Shown: positions 9,101 through 16,747 of the stretch, piece by piece
Numbering within the stretch: position 1 is the first letter of the stretch
How the letters are laid out: each line of letters starts with the position of its first letter
Source of the DNA: Rhodopila globiformis
GTDB lineage: Bacteria; Pseudomonadota; Alphaproteobacteria; Acetobacterales; Acetobacteraceae
Direction of reading: 5' to 3'
Length of the DNA stretch: 64,000 nt
Assembly (NCBI RefSeq): GCF_002937115.1
Contig: NZ_NHRY01000078.1
Location: 1-64,000, forward strand
Made by a program: the position numbers and the translations under genes
Notes under the pieces: model-generated
The model's input: only the letters and a program-made list of their open reading frames with translations
Told to the model about the DNA's origin: nothing
Databases searched by the model: none

Positions 9101-9775
9101 GGGCTGGCTGGCCGGTCCGACCAGCGCCAGTCCGGCATGGATCGCCCGTTCCGCCTGGTGCTCATCGGCCTGCGGATAACCGAAATAGGCCAGCATGCCG
9201 TCGCTGAGCAGTTGCGCCACCGTGCCGCCGGCTGCGCGGACGATCTGCGCGCAGTGGGCATGGAAGACGGTGAGAAGGGCGTGCAGATCTTCAAGGTTTC
9301 GCCGGGCGGCGAGAAAGGCCGGGCCTGACAGCACGCACTGCAGCACGGTCAACTGGCGCCGTTCGGGCGCGGCCGGACGCTGTTCCGGCGCGGTTGTGGC
9401 ATCGCCGTCCTCGGGTTGCGCGGTCGGCGAGGCGCGCGTGACCCGCGCGGTGAACTTGTAGCCCGCACCCGGAGCGGTAACGATCAGGCTCGGGTGCCTG
9501 GGATCAGGTTCGATCTTTCGCCGCAGGCGCACCACCAGCATGTCGATGCTGCGGTCATATGGGTCGGCATCGCGTCCCGCCGTCGCGCTCAGCAGATCGT
9601 CGCGCGACAGGACCCGTCCGGGCCGATGCGCGAACTCCCGCAGCAGCCTGAATTCGCCGGGCGTAAGGGGAATCTCCGTCCCGGTCCGGCCGGTCAGGCT
9701 ATGGCCGGCGAGGTCGAGGTCGTACTCCAGGAACCGCAGGATCACGGGCACCGGTTCATCGTGCGGCTGATACAT
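6179..9775 (-). CDS. Winged-helix / class III cyclase-like / AAA ATPase / TPR signalling protein
   Basis: A 1198-residue multidomain protein. Residues 1-112 form an OmpR-type winged helix (EIPLTPGEFRLLREF ... DRSIDMLVVRLRRKIEP ... TAPGAGYKF) with no receiver domain. Residues 141-290 are a class III nucleotide cyclase fold, but the first metal-binding aspartate position (usual FxDxxGST) reads QCVLSGPA, and the usual substrate Asn region reads ETVTYVARL, so activity is doubtful. A P-loop, GEPGIGKS (360-367), and Walker B, VVLIEDVHWAD, mark a STAND-type ATPase; the remainder is helical TPR-like repeat. The ATG at 9775 is favoured over one at 9892 because it begins just before the winged helix. 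This looks like a transcription regulator that integrates ligand or protein binding, target unknown; the divergent beta-propeller gene is a candidate. Confidence 0.85.
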   Translation of the reverse strand: MYQPHDEPVPVILRFLEYDLDLAGHSLTGRTGTEIPLTPGEFRLLREFAHRPGRVLSRDDLLSATAGRDADPYDRSIDMLVVRLRRKIEPDPRHPSLIVTAPGAGYKFTARVTRASPTAQPEDGDATTAPEQRPAAPERRQLTVLQCVLSGPAFLAARRNLEDLHALLTVFHAHCAQIVRAAGGTVAQLLSDGMLAYFGYPQADEHQAERAIHAGLALVGPASQPWTGQPGGLHRRIGIASGLVVIGGSPGEPAVLGETVTYVARLAAHADADTVLVTTATRRLTGGLFCYRTHAPLVRDDAESLETWAVERPARPGSRFDRIRAGPLAPLIGREAELALLLERWDLAQGGEGQAVLLSGEPGIGKSRILKELRDRLERHRVESVRLQCSPHRVNSAYHPVIDNFARALKLRGNETPDARLDKLEGLMVGQYGLARADAGFIAAMLSIPCEHRYGQVTMTPQKAKDETLRVLVDVTEAIARRQPTVVLIEDVHWADPTTLGSIDLLVHRLAQIPLLLVLTHRPGFRSNWLNWGNVTAITLPKLTRAQSVRLIEGISHGTTLPPDLMDQILARADGVPLFIEEVTKSVLETVTPGDAGSRSRHAGATIAVGVPPTLRDSLMARLDRFVPMKEIAQVGAAIGREFDYELVAAVAPHAKAERDEALDRLVASGLASCKGTPPAAVYRFKHALVQDAAYDSLLRSQKQALHARIATVLEEHLPDLRQTGPELLAHHYTEAARFGQAVPLWHKAGRLAIRRMALTEAVKHLNRGLELIAAIAPSRERDSLELDLRTALGTAGMRLKGWQAEEVWASVFPALVLARSLDRMDALLPVLLGTFLHVLSAGRVAESLNWARQTLDVAGLYRDRNTLMQGHHAMLTGCFWAGDFVDCRHHAQQVLSLYDTSLDRDLAEVLNHDPKSHALHYLSKAAWILGYPDQAISINAAKEAHARQTGHPFDLAFTAATGAQIFNYLREPHQALARAMEGERLGEELGLPFFCRILAPIFRGMVLIRLNEAAEGTDLLRTSLAAWEAGGGRNGIPYCRSVLAEGMARLGCLDEALRLLDAAIQQVERPGWEERSYIAEILRIRGEVRVQTGDVQAAERDYRASLDWARRQQARSWELRTATSYARFMRDRGRTREAYDVLAPVHAWFTEGFGTRDLCDARALLRELAARLPHRRDGDRIRHARTAAPKPDAPTAA

Positions 9776-10327
9776 TGCGCTAGCGGCCCGGTTTGGCCCA
9801 AGCCAGGCCGGCAACGCCGGTGCCAGGCCATGACGGTACGAAACCGGCGGGTGCCGGGGTGCCCGGGACTCCTGGCTCGGATTCCCGAGCACCTCCGTTT
9901 CGTCCTGATCTTTTCGGAATCGTTATGACCGGTGCACGACGTGCGGGATCCATGCGCCGGGCAGGGGCGGCGTTCGCGGCGCGGGCACCGCGATGCTTTG
10001 CACGATCCGGCAGGCGGTTGCCCGGAATCCGCAAATATGTAGTCCAGATCACGCGTGCTGATCGACGGGGCATCGTGTCCTCCGCTGCACGTCCGCAGAT
10101 GATGGTCTCCCAGGTGGCGGCACTGTTACCGTCCGGTTACACGGCGATGATACACGATTTACAGCGTTCGCCTAATAAAGAGCCGGGTAGGAGCCAGTCC
10201 GCGCCTCCGGAACAGCCGGCGTATGCCGGCTCCGCCATGCGATCCCATAGAGCTTATGGGACGATGCCATCTGGTCAAATGATTTCTACTGCGACTCGAT
10301 GAGTTCAATTTCAGCGGGCAGAAAGCA
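9776..10327. promoter_or_regulatory. Divergent intergenic region with two small hairpins
   Basis: No gene is supported in these 552 bases. They separate two divergently oriented genes and must hold both promoters. Two perfect short palindromes lie near the beta-propeller gene: AGCCGGC-GTAT-GCCGGCT at 10214-10231 and CCCATA-GAGCT-TATGGG at 10244-10260. Either could be an operator or part of the 5' leader; neither has a T-run. I could not assign -35 and -10 boxes with confidence. Confidence 0.4.
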
Positions 10328-11404
10328 ATGGTAACAGATGTCACCTACCTGGGTCCGGCTGCAATGTTCCTGTCGCGGGTTTCCAGGATCTATTATACAT
10401 TGTCGCGTTCATTGTCGCCGGTTCATGGCATGGCATGGACGCTGCTCGTCCTCGCCGCCACCCTGCTCCTGCCGGGCAAGGCATGCGCCGGGCACACGGG
10501 CTATATCTTCGTCAGCCACGAGCAGAGCAACGACATTGCGGTCATTGATCCCCAGCAGGACTATCGCATCATCAAGTGGATCAGGACATCCCATCGGCCG
10601 CGGGAACTGAGGTTCCGCAAGGATCATCAACAGATATTGGTGGCCTGTGAGGAGGACGATGTCATCGACGTGGTCGATGTGGCGACACTCCAGGTTGCGG
10701 ATCACATTCCGACCGGGCCACATCCCGTCATGTTCGCGCTGAGCCAGGACGAGGATTTCATCTATGTTCCTGACAAGGCGAGATCGACGATCGACAAGAT
10801 CAGCGTCACGGACAAACTGATCGAACGTGAAATACCGACCGGGGCCGATCCCGAAGCCATCATTGCCGGCAGCGACGGAAAGACGTTGTATGTGACGTCC
10901 GCGGTGAACCACATGGTCCACGTGGTCGACCTGGAGGCCGCCGCGGTCACCGACAACATCCAGGTAGGCACGCATCCCGCGCGCCTGCTTGCGCCGCCGG
11001 GCAGTCACGGGCTGTGGGTTTCGAACCAGCTGTCCGGAGAGCTTTCCATCGTGGACCGCTCGACGAAGCTGGTGTCGGGCACGCTCGACCTGCACCTGCC
11101 GCATGCGCCGCCGGGCCGTCCCACGCCGGTTGGAATGACCACGACGCACGATGGCGCAACGGTCGTCGTGGCGCTGGGCCAGGCAAACGCCGTGGCGTTC
11201 ATCGATGCCAGGACGCTGGAAATCGAGGACTACTCACGCGCAGGTTTGTTTCCGTGGGCGGTCGCGTTCAGCGCGGACGACAGGCTGCTCTATGTCCTGA
11301 ACAGATCCAGCGACGATCTCACGATCGTTGACATGCTGGATCATGGAGCAGTTCGGTCCGTTGCCGTCGGTCCGAAGCCGTATGCGTTGCTGGTCGACGA
11401 ATAG
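10328..11404 (+). CDS. Secreted YVTN-type beta-propeller protein
   Basis: A protein of up to 358 residues with repeated blade motifs: YIFVSHEQSNDIAVID, ILVACEEDDVIDVVD, IYVPDKARSTIDKI, LYVTSAVNHMVHVVD, LWVSNQLSGELSIVD, VVVALGQANAVAFID and LYVLNRSSDDLTIVD, i.e. a seven-bladed propeller. A hydrophobic stretch LLVLAATLLLPGKACAG is a signal peptide ending near an Ala-Gly cleavage site. The start is uncertain: the ATG at 10328 gives a 34-residue extension, while the ATG at 10430 (MAWTLLVLAATLL) gives a conventional signal peptide. The pattern resembles the beta-propeller family linked to PQQ-dependent alcohol catabolism, but no PQQ dehydrogenase is nearby, so the role is open. Confidence 0.8.
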   Translation: MVTDVTYLGPAAMFLSRVSRIYYTLSRSLSPVHGMAWTLLVLAATLLLPGKACAGHTGYIFVSHEQSNDIAVIDPQQDYRIIKWIRTSHRPRELRFRKDHQQILVACEEDDVIDVVDVATLQVADHIPTGPHPVMFALSQDEDFIYVPDKARSTIDKISVTDKLIEREIPTGADPEAIIAGSDGKTLYVTSAVNHMVHVVDLEAAAVTDNIQVGTHPARLLAPPGSHGLWVSNQLSGELSIVDRSTKLVSGTLDLHLPHAPPGRPTPVGMTTTHDGATVVVALGQANAVAFIDARTLEIEDYSRAGLFPWAVAFSADDRLLYVLNRSSDDLTIVDMLDHGAVRSVAVGPKPYALLVDE

Positions 11405-11674
11405 CTTGCGCCCACCGGCGTCGCGGGCGTGTTCTCGGCAAGGGGCTTCACCATCCGGCGCCATGACGTGGCGCCGGCCGTGGCTCAAATCGCCGGCCGC
11501 GAATCCGGCTATCGATTTCTCCGCAACATGGTGATAGACAGCGGGACGGGCGTGGCCGCCACGGCCGCGTTTGTCGATACGCCCATTCAGCACCCGGCTC
11601 CTGACGGATGGTACACACCGAACCGTCTCCTCGATAACAGCCCTTTGTACGCTGACAGAAAAAAGGAGGATCAG

Positions 11675-11878
11675 ATGGCCGTAGCGAGTGTCACGAAAAT
11701 CACCGCCGCGTCCGCGGACGGCTTTGACGCCGCCGTGCGGGAAGGCCTGGAGCGCGCCAACAAGACGCTGCGCAACATCACCGGCCTGCATGTCATGGAA
11801 CAGAAGGCCAGTGTGAACAACGGCAAAATCAGCGAGTATCGCGTGACGATGGAAGTAACCTTCATCCTTGAGTCCTAG
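11675..11878 (+). CDS. Dodecin-family protein
   Basis: A 67-residue dodecin: VTKITAASADGFDAAVREGLERANKTLRNITG followed by GKISEYRVTMEVTFILES matches the beta-alpha-beta-beta fold that assembles into a hollow dodecamer, which in several bacteria stores flavin or coenzyme A. The ATG at 11675 has AAAGGAGGA directly upstream; a longer frame opening at 11429 has no such site. The tryptophan that stacks on flavin in characterised dodecins (position of xxWAEV) is glycine here (ITGLHV), so flavin binding of the classical kind is doubtful. The gene is monocistronic. Confidence 0.9.
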   Translation: MAVASVTKITAASADGFDAAVREGLERANKTLRNITGLHVMEQKASVNNGKISEYRVTMEVTFILES

Positions 11879-11891
11879 GTCCTGCCGCGGC

Positions 11892-11912
11892 GCCGGCGGC
11901 TGTTCCGCCGGC
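11892..11912 (+). terminator. Possible terminator hairpin after the dodecin gene
   Basis: GCCGGCGG-CTGTT-CCGCCGGC forms an 8-bp GC stem 13 bases after the stop codon. There is no following T-run, so it may only be a GC hairpin or a weak terminator. Confidence 0.35.
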
Positions 11913-12143
11913 ACCGCGCTCAGGAAGCAGGTCACGGGTGCTGAATGGGCCAATGCCGCGCCGGCTCTCCTGGCCGAAAGCCACGATGCCGGCAGCGGCC
12001 ACGAGGCTGACAGGGATCCACCGCCGGCACGACCGCCCCGGATGTCATGTGAATGCCACGCAGTTCAGGGGTGACAGCCCCGGTTCGGGCGGGCTAACAG
12101 GGCGCATACGCAACCCTCCCGCGGACAATCGGCTTTCAGGGAC

Positions 12144-13871
12144 ATGTCAGCCACGAAATACCCCTCGCTGGCCGCTGGTTGGCGCCTGCCGAATCTGTGG
12201 GACGCCATCGCGTTCACCTGCGTCATCGGCATCCTGGTGGCGTTCGGCCATGGCGCCGAGGGCACGCTGGTGCCGATCAGCCAGCCAGGGGCCATCGAGG
12301 TCTCGCTCGATCCGTCGCACCTGCCGGAATACGCGCTGCGCACGACGCTCCGCATGTTCGCCGCGCTGGCGGCGTCGCTGCTGTTCACCTTCACCTACGG
12401 CACTGCCGCCGCCAAGAGCCGCCGCGCCGCGCTGGTGCTGGTGCCGGTGCTGGACGTGCTGCAGTCGGTGCCGATCCTGGGGTTCCTGACGTTCACCGTG
12501 GTGTTCTTCATGAACCTGTTCCCCGGCAGGGTGCTGGGACTGGAACTGGCGGCGATCTTCGCGATCTTCACCAGCCAGGCGTGGAACATGGCGTTCAGCC
12601 TGTACCAGTCGCTCAAGACGGTCCCGGCCGATTTGTCGGAAGCCGCGGTCAGCTTCCACCTGACCGGCTGGCAGCGTTTCTGGCGGCTGGAGGTGCCGTT
12701 CGCCGTCCCCGGCCTGGTGTGGAACACCATGATGTCGATGTCCGGCGGCTGGTTCTTCGTCGTCGCCTCGGAAGCCGTCACCGTCGGCGCCCACAGCTGG
12801 AAGCTGCCCGGCATCGGTTCGTATGTCGCGCTGGCGCTGGAGCGGCGCAACATCGGCGCGGTCGCCTGGGCGATCCTGGCGATGCTGCTGGTGATCCTGG
12901 CCTATGACCAGTTGCTGTTCCGCCCGCTGGTTGCCTGGTCGTCGAAGTTCCGTTTCGAGACCACCGCCGGCGCCACTGCCGCCGATCCCTGGGTGCTGCG
13001 GCTGATCCGGCGCACACGGCTGCTGAAGCCGGGGGGCGAGGCGCTCGGTGACGCCGCCGCTTACCTCGGCGGGCTGCGGTTGTCGCTGGCGGGCCGCCCG
13101 CGGGCCGCGCGGGAAACCCGGCCGTCGTGGCTGATCGACGCCGCCTGGGGCGCGGTGCTGCTGGCGGTGCTGGCCTGGGCGGTCTGGCGCGTGGTGAGCT
13201 TCGTCTCCCAGGCGGTGAGCTGGACGGAAGTCGAGCACGTGGTGCTGCTCGGCCTGATCACGCTGCTGCGCGTGGTGGTGCTGATGATCCTGGCCAGCCT
13301 GGTCTGGGTGCCGATCGGCGTCTGGCTGGGGCTGCGGCCGGTGTGGGCACGGCGGGCGCAGCCGCTGGCGCAGTTCCTGGCGGCGTTCCCGGCCAACCTG
13401 CTGTTCCCGCCGTTCGTGCTGGCGATCGTGTATTTCCACCTCAGCCCGGATGTCTGGCTGACGCCGCTGATGGTGCTCGGCACGCAGTGGTACATCCTGT
13501 TCAACGTCGTCGCCGGCGCCGCGGCGTTTCCCGGCGACCTGAAGGAGGCGGCGGCGAATTTCCGCATCGGCGGCTGGCTGTGGTGGCGCAAGGTCATCAT
13601 TCCGGGGATCTTCCCGTACTACATCACCGGCGCGATCACCGCTTCGGGCGGGTCGTGGAACGCCGCGATCGTCGCCGAGGTGGCGTCCTGGGGCGACACC
13701 AGGCTGCAGGCGCACGGCCTGGGCGCCTACATTGCCGACGCGACCGACAAGGGCGACATGGCCAAGGTGGTGCTGGGCGTGGTGGTGATGTCGGCCTTCG
13801 TCGTGCTGTTCAACCGCCTGCTCTGGCGACCGATGTATGGTTACGCGCAGCGGCGCCTGACCCTGGCCTGA
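12144..13871 (+). CDS. ABC transporter permease with two fused permease domains (NitT/TauT type)
   Basis: A 575-residue inner-membrane protein with two BPD-type permease halves in one chain. Each half has the cytoplasmic EAA coupling loop: EAAVSFHLTGWQRFWRLEVPFAVP in the first half and EAAANFRIGGWLWWRKVIIPGIFP in the second, each flanked by about six hydrophobic helices (for example LVPVLDVLQSVPILGFLTF and LAQFLAAFPANLLFPPFVLAIVYF). Standard relatives have one such domain and dimerise. It is followed 11 bases later by its ATPase, forming one operon. No periplasmic binding protein is encoded alongside, so the substrate (nitrate, sulfonate, taurine-like or other) cannot be named. Confidence 0.88.
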   Translation: MSATKYPSLAAGWRLPNLWDAIAFTCVIGILVAFGHGAEGTLVPISQPGAIEVSLDPSHLPEYALRTTLRMFAALAASLLFTFTYGTAAAKSRRAALVLVPVLDVLQSVPILGFLTFTVVFFMNLFPGRVLGLELAAIFAIFTSQAWNMAFSLYQSLKTVPADLSEAAVSFHLTGWQRFWRLEVPFAVPGLVWNTMMSMSGGWFFVVASEAVTVGAHSWKLPGIGSYVALALERRNIGAVAWAILAMLLVILAYDQLLFRPLVAWSSKFRFETTAGATAADPWVLRLIRRTRLLKPGGEALGDAAAYLGGLRLSLAGRPRAARETRPSWLIDAAWGAVLLAVLAWAVWRVVSFVSQAVSWTEVEHVVLLGLITLLRVVVLMILASLVWVPIGVWLGLRPVWARRAQPLAQFLAAFPANLLFPPFVLAIVYFHLSPDVWLTPLMVLGTQWYILFNVVAGAAAFPGDLKEAAANFRIGGWLWWRKVIIPGIFPYYITGAITASGGSWNAAIVAEVASWGDTRLQAHGLGAYIADATDKGDMAKVVLGVVVMSAFVVLFNRLLWRPMYGYAQRRLTLA

Positions 13872-13882
13872 GGAGTTCAAGC

Positions 13883-15196
13883 ATGGATACCGCCGTCGAT
13901 CTCCGTCCCTGTCTGATTGACGTCAAGGGCTGCCGGCAGGCCTACCACAAGGACGCCTCCGCCGATCTGGTGGTGCTGGAGGACGTCAACCTGACCCTGC
14001 GCGAGGGCGAGATCGTCGCCCTGCTGGGCCGCTCCGGTTCCGGCAAGTCCACCCTGCTGCGCATCGTCTCGGGGCTGCTGAAGCCGACCGCCGGCAACGT
14101 CACGTGGCGCGGGCGGCCGGTGACCGGGCCGACCGACGGCGTGGCGATGGTGTTCCAGAGCTTCGCGCTGTTCCCCTGGCTGACGGTGCAGGAAAATGTC
14201 GAACTCGGCCTGGAAGCCCGCGGCGTGCCCCGCACCGAGCGCGAGCGCCGCGCCGAGGCGGCGATTGACATGATCGGCCTGGGCGGGTTCGAGAACGCCT
14301 ATCCGAAGGAGCTCTCGGGCGGCATGCGCCAGCGCGTCGGGCTGGCGCGGGCGCTGGTGGTGCATCCCGACCTGCTGCTGATGGACGAGCCGTTCAGCGC
14401 GCTGGATGTGCTGACCGCCGAGACGCTGCGCACCGACCTGATCGATTTGTGGGTGGACGGGCGGCTGCCGGTGAAGTCGGTGCTGATGGTGACGCACAAC
14501 ATCGAGGAAGCGGTACTGATGTGCGACCGCATCCTGGTGTTTTCCTCCAATCCCGGCCGGGTGGCGCACGAGCTGCGGGTGCCGTTCCCGCATCCGCGCA
14601 ACCGCCTGGACAAGGCGTTCCGGCAGGTGGTGGATGACATCTACGGCATCATGACCCGGCGCAAGCCGGTGGAGACGCGGGCGCCGACGGCGGCGCCGGT
14701 CTCGCCGCTGGCGATGCCGCTGCCGCGCGTCGGCACCAACGTGATGTCCGGCCTGATGGAGACGCTGGCGGCGGAGCCGTACAACGGCCGGGCCGATCTG
14801 CCGGCGCTGGCGGCGTCGCTGCAGTACGAGGTGGACGACCTGCTGCCGCTGGGCGAGATGCTGCAGCTGATGGGCTTTGCGCTGCTGGAGGAGGGCGACA
14901 TCCACCTGACCGAGCTGGGGCGGCGGTTCGTCGGGGCGGAGACGGACGAGCGCAAGCAGATCTTCGCCGAAACGCTGCGCCAGCACGTGCCGCTGGTGAA
15001 CATGATCCGGCAGGTGCTGGACGAGCGGTGGAATCACCGGGCCTCGGCGCTGCGGTTCCGGGAGGAACTGGAGGATCATATGTCGCCGGACTATGCGGCG
15101 GATACGCTGCGGACGGTGATCGGCTGGGGGCGGTATGCGGAGCTGTTCAGCTATGATGAGGAGGCGGAGCAGTTCAGTTTGGAGGATATCGAGTAG
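13883..15196 (+). CDS. ABC transporter ATP-binding protein with C-terminal AAA-associated domain
   Basis: A 437-residue protein. The first ~260 residues are a NitT/TauT-type ATPase: Walker A GRSGSGKST (49-57), Q-loop at MVFQSFALFPWLTV, signature LSGGMRQR, Walker B LLLMDEP and the H-loop MVTHNIEEAV. The remaining ~150 residues (NVMSGLMETLAAEPYNGRADLPALA ... YAELFSYDEEAEQFSLED) form an added domain of the type called AAA-associated C-terminal, with a winged-helix look, seen on a subset of these ATPases and possibly regulatory. The ATG at 13883 follows AGGAG; a longer frame starting upstream overlaps the permease gene and is not used. Confidence 0.9.
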   Translation: MDTAVDLRPCLIDVKGCRQAYHKDASADLVVLEDVNLTLREGEIVALLGRSGSGKSTLLRIVSGLLKPTAGNVTWRGRPVTGPTDGVAMVFQSFALFPWLTVQENVELGLEARGVPRTERERRAEAAIDMIGLGGFENAYPKELSGGMRQRVGLARALVVHPDLLLMDEPFSALDVLTAETLRTDLIDLWVDGRLPVKSVLMVTHNIEEAVLMCDRILVFSSNPGRVAHELRVPFPHPRNRLDKAFRQVVDDIYGIMTRRKPVETRAPTAAPVSPLAMPLPRVGTNVMSGLMETLAAEPYNGRADLPALAASLQYEVDDLLPLGEMLQLMGFALLEEGDIHLTELGRRFVGAETDERKQIFAETLRQHVPLVNMIRQVLDERWNHRASALRFREELEDHMSPDYAADTLRTVIGWGRYAELFSYDEEAEQFSLEDIE

Positions 15197-15214
15197 GGGC
15201 ATGGAGGATAACCC

Positions 15215-15493
15215 GTGCGCTATCCGATCGCGATTGAAATCGGCACCGGCGAGACGGCGTATGGCATTGTCGTGCCTGACCTGCCCGGCTGCTTCTCGGC
15301 TGGGGACACGCTGGATGAGGCCGTGGTTGGCGCTGGGGAGGCGGTTACGGGTTGGATCGAGGCGATGCCTGGCGCCGGCGGTGTGGTTCCTGCGGCGTCC
15401 GCAATGGCGGCGATACAGGGGGAGCCGGCGTATGCCGGATGGCTGTTTGACGTTGTTGTGGTGGAGCCAACCGACTACAGCGGTATCGGCTGA
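15215..15493 (+). CDS. HicB-like antitoxin, apparently without HicA
   Basis: A 92-residue protein with the HicB partially degraded RNase H-like fold: YPIAIEIGTGETAYGIVVPDLPGCFSAGDTLDEAVVGAGEAVTGWIE. It starts at a GTG (15215) with GGAGG at 15203-15207. The usual partner HicA (about 60 aa, normally just upstream) is not found: the preceding gene is the ABC ATPase, 18 bases away, and the downstream DNA is repeats. It may be a stand-alone HicB-like protein, which is common, or a remnant. No DNA-binding C-terminal extension is present. Confidence 0.75.
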   Translation: MRYPIAIEIGTGETAYGIVVPDLPGCFSAGDTLDEAVVGAGEAVTGWIEAMPGAGGVVPAASAMAAIQGEPAYAGWLFDVVVVEPTDYSGIG

Positions 15494-15625
15494 ATTCGGT
15501 CTGTTAACGGCCGATTAACCTCTCCGCGCTATTGCCGTTCGCGGTTGGCCCCTCATGATGGATTTCATGCTGAAGGGTGCGCATCGGCAGTTGGTATCGA
15601 CACCACGTCATGGTGGGCGAAGGCC

Positions 15626-15740
15626 CCATTGGCGTTGAAATAGGGCTGGCTGTTGCCTCCACCGTCATGGCCCGGCTTGTCCGGGCCACCTGTCGCGGCA
15701 CAGTGCTGGAATAGGTGGCCCGGACAAGCCGGGCCATGAC
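15626..15740. mobile_element. Partial copy (A) of the palindromic element, right end missing
   Basis: The left terminal repeat (CATTGGCGTTGAAATAG, one base different from the intact copies) at 15627-15643 is followed by the family's internal palindrome, arms 15664-15691 and 15713-15740, a perfect 28-bp inverted repeat. The 21-nt loop (15692-15712) is the reverse complement of the loop in the copies at 17.7 and 25.2 kb. The right terminal repeat is absent; a different tandem repeat follows. Just to the left, CGTCATGGTGGG (15606-15617) matches the palindrome arm into which the 25.2-kb copy is inserted. Confidence 0.75.
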
Positions 15741-15867
15741 GATGAGGACAGGCCACCTGTGCGTCCCAACCGACCTGCGGTCTGCTGTAGGTCGATGCGG
15801 ACACGCCGGGCCATGACGATGAGGACAGGCCGCCTGTGCGTCCCAATCGACCTGTGGTCTACTGTAG
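15728..15867. repeat. Two tandem copies of a 63-bp unit (77-bp period)
   Basis: The segment 15728-15790 is repeated at 15805-15867 with few differences. Each unit contains GCCATGACGATGAGGACAGG and ends with a motif GTCCCAACCGACCTGCGGTC or close variant. The terminal motif is found singly at several other places in the window (18919-18946, 19291-19318, 32912-32936, 59582-59606). No gene lies in 15494-15877. Confidence 0.75.
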
Positions 15868-15877
15868 CCGCCTTCCC

Positions 15878-16261
15878 TCACAGAGCCGACTGCACATCCG
15901 TCCGCGAAAAGTCGTTGCCAACGTATAGCAGCGGGCACTTGCGGGTTTGCGCCAGCACGAAGGCAAAGCAGTCGCCGTAGTTCAGGCCAGCCGGGTGAAC
16001 GCCCTTGCCCCATCGGTTGTAGGCATCCGCCACGCGCACGGAATCAGCTTCGATCAGCGGTATCACCTGCATGTCCGCGCCGGAAATGAGGCGGTCCATT
16101 TCTGCTGTCAGACCTTTCCGCGACGCTACGATCAAAGCCTCCGCCAAAGTGGCGGCTGAGATCATGATGTCGGTTTCAGCCGCCAGGACTTCGGCGCAGG
16201 CCGGACCGCGTGCTTCACCGGCGGCAATGGCGAACAAGGCGGAGGTATCGACAACGATCAA
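15878..16261 (-). CDS. vapC: VapC-type PIN toxin
   Basis: A 127-residue PIN-domain ribonuclease. The catalytic acids are visible in order: D5 in MIVVDTSALFAI, E41-type residue in SAATLAEALIV, and the paired acids of LNYGDCFAFVLA and VGNDFSRTDV. Its ATG overlaps the last 4 bases of the upstream antitoxin gene (ATGA arrangement), so the pair is translationally coupled. Length and motifs equal ordinary VapC proteins that cleave tRNA or rRNA. The frame is intact. Confidence 0.9.
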   Translation of the reverse strand: MIVVDTSALFAIAAGEARGPACAEVLAAETDIMISAATLAEALIVASRKGLTAEMDRLISGADMQVIPLIEADSVRVADAYNRWGKGVHPAGLNYGDCFAFVLAQTRKCPLLYVGNDFSRTDVQSAL

Positions 16262-16518
16262 TCTGGAAGCCCCTGATCGTCATACAGGAAATCCTGGCTG
16301 CGTGCCGCATCCTCGCCAGCCGTTGCGATCTTGGTACGTCCGCTTTGCATGATGTCGGCGAACAGCGCGCGCTTTTCAGCGGCTGTGGGCATGTGCCTGA
16401 CGCGTACCAGACGCATCACCGGCTGACCGTGCCGGGTCAGCACAATGTCCTCGCCGGCTTCGGCGCGGCGCACCAGTTCGGTCAGTTGCGCCTTTGCGTC
16501 GCTGATCGGGATATTCAT
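16258..16518 (-). CDS. Phd/YefM-type antitoxin
   Basis: An 86-residue antitoxin: MNIPISDAKAQLTELVRRAEAGEDIVLTRHGQPVMRLV is the Phd/YefM DNA-binding and dimerisation domain; the tail (KIATAGEDAARSQDFLYDDQGLPD) is the extended toxin-binding segment. The ATG at 16518 with GGAG upstream is chosen over a codon at 16548 because the family fold starts at the former. It pairs with the downstream VapC-type toxin and likely autoregulates. Confidence 0.88.
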   Translation of the reverse strand: MNIPISDAKAQLTELVRRAEAGEDIVLTRHGQPVMRLVRVRHMPTAAEKRALFADIMQSGRTKIATAGEDAARSQDFLYDDQGLPD

Positions 16519-16747
16519 GACAAGGTCTCCTATATTTTGGACTACCATGATGGTCCAATCTGATCAAGGGCTTGACGTGCCATCAAGAAGATCGGGGTGC
16601 GGTCAAACCCTTGCAGTGGAACTGAAAAGAAGGGTTGTCGCTGCCCGAAACAGTTCATCGTGCTGCTGAATTGGTCTGGTCTGCGGTCCAAGCTCGACCT
16701 GTTCTGGCTATTCACGGTGAAGCGCCGGCAGGCCGAGCCCGGCTTGT

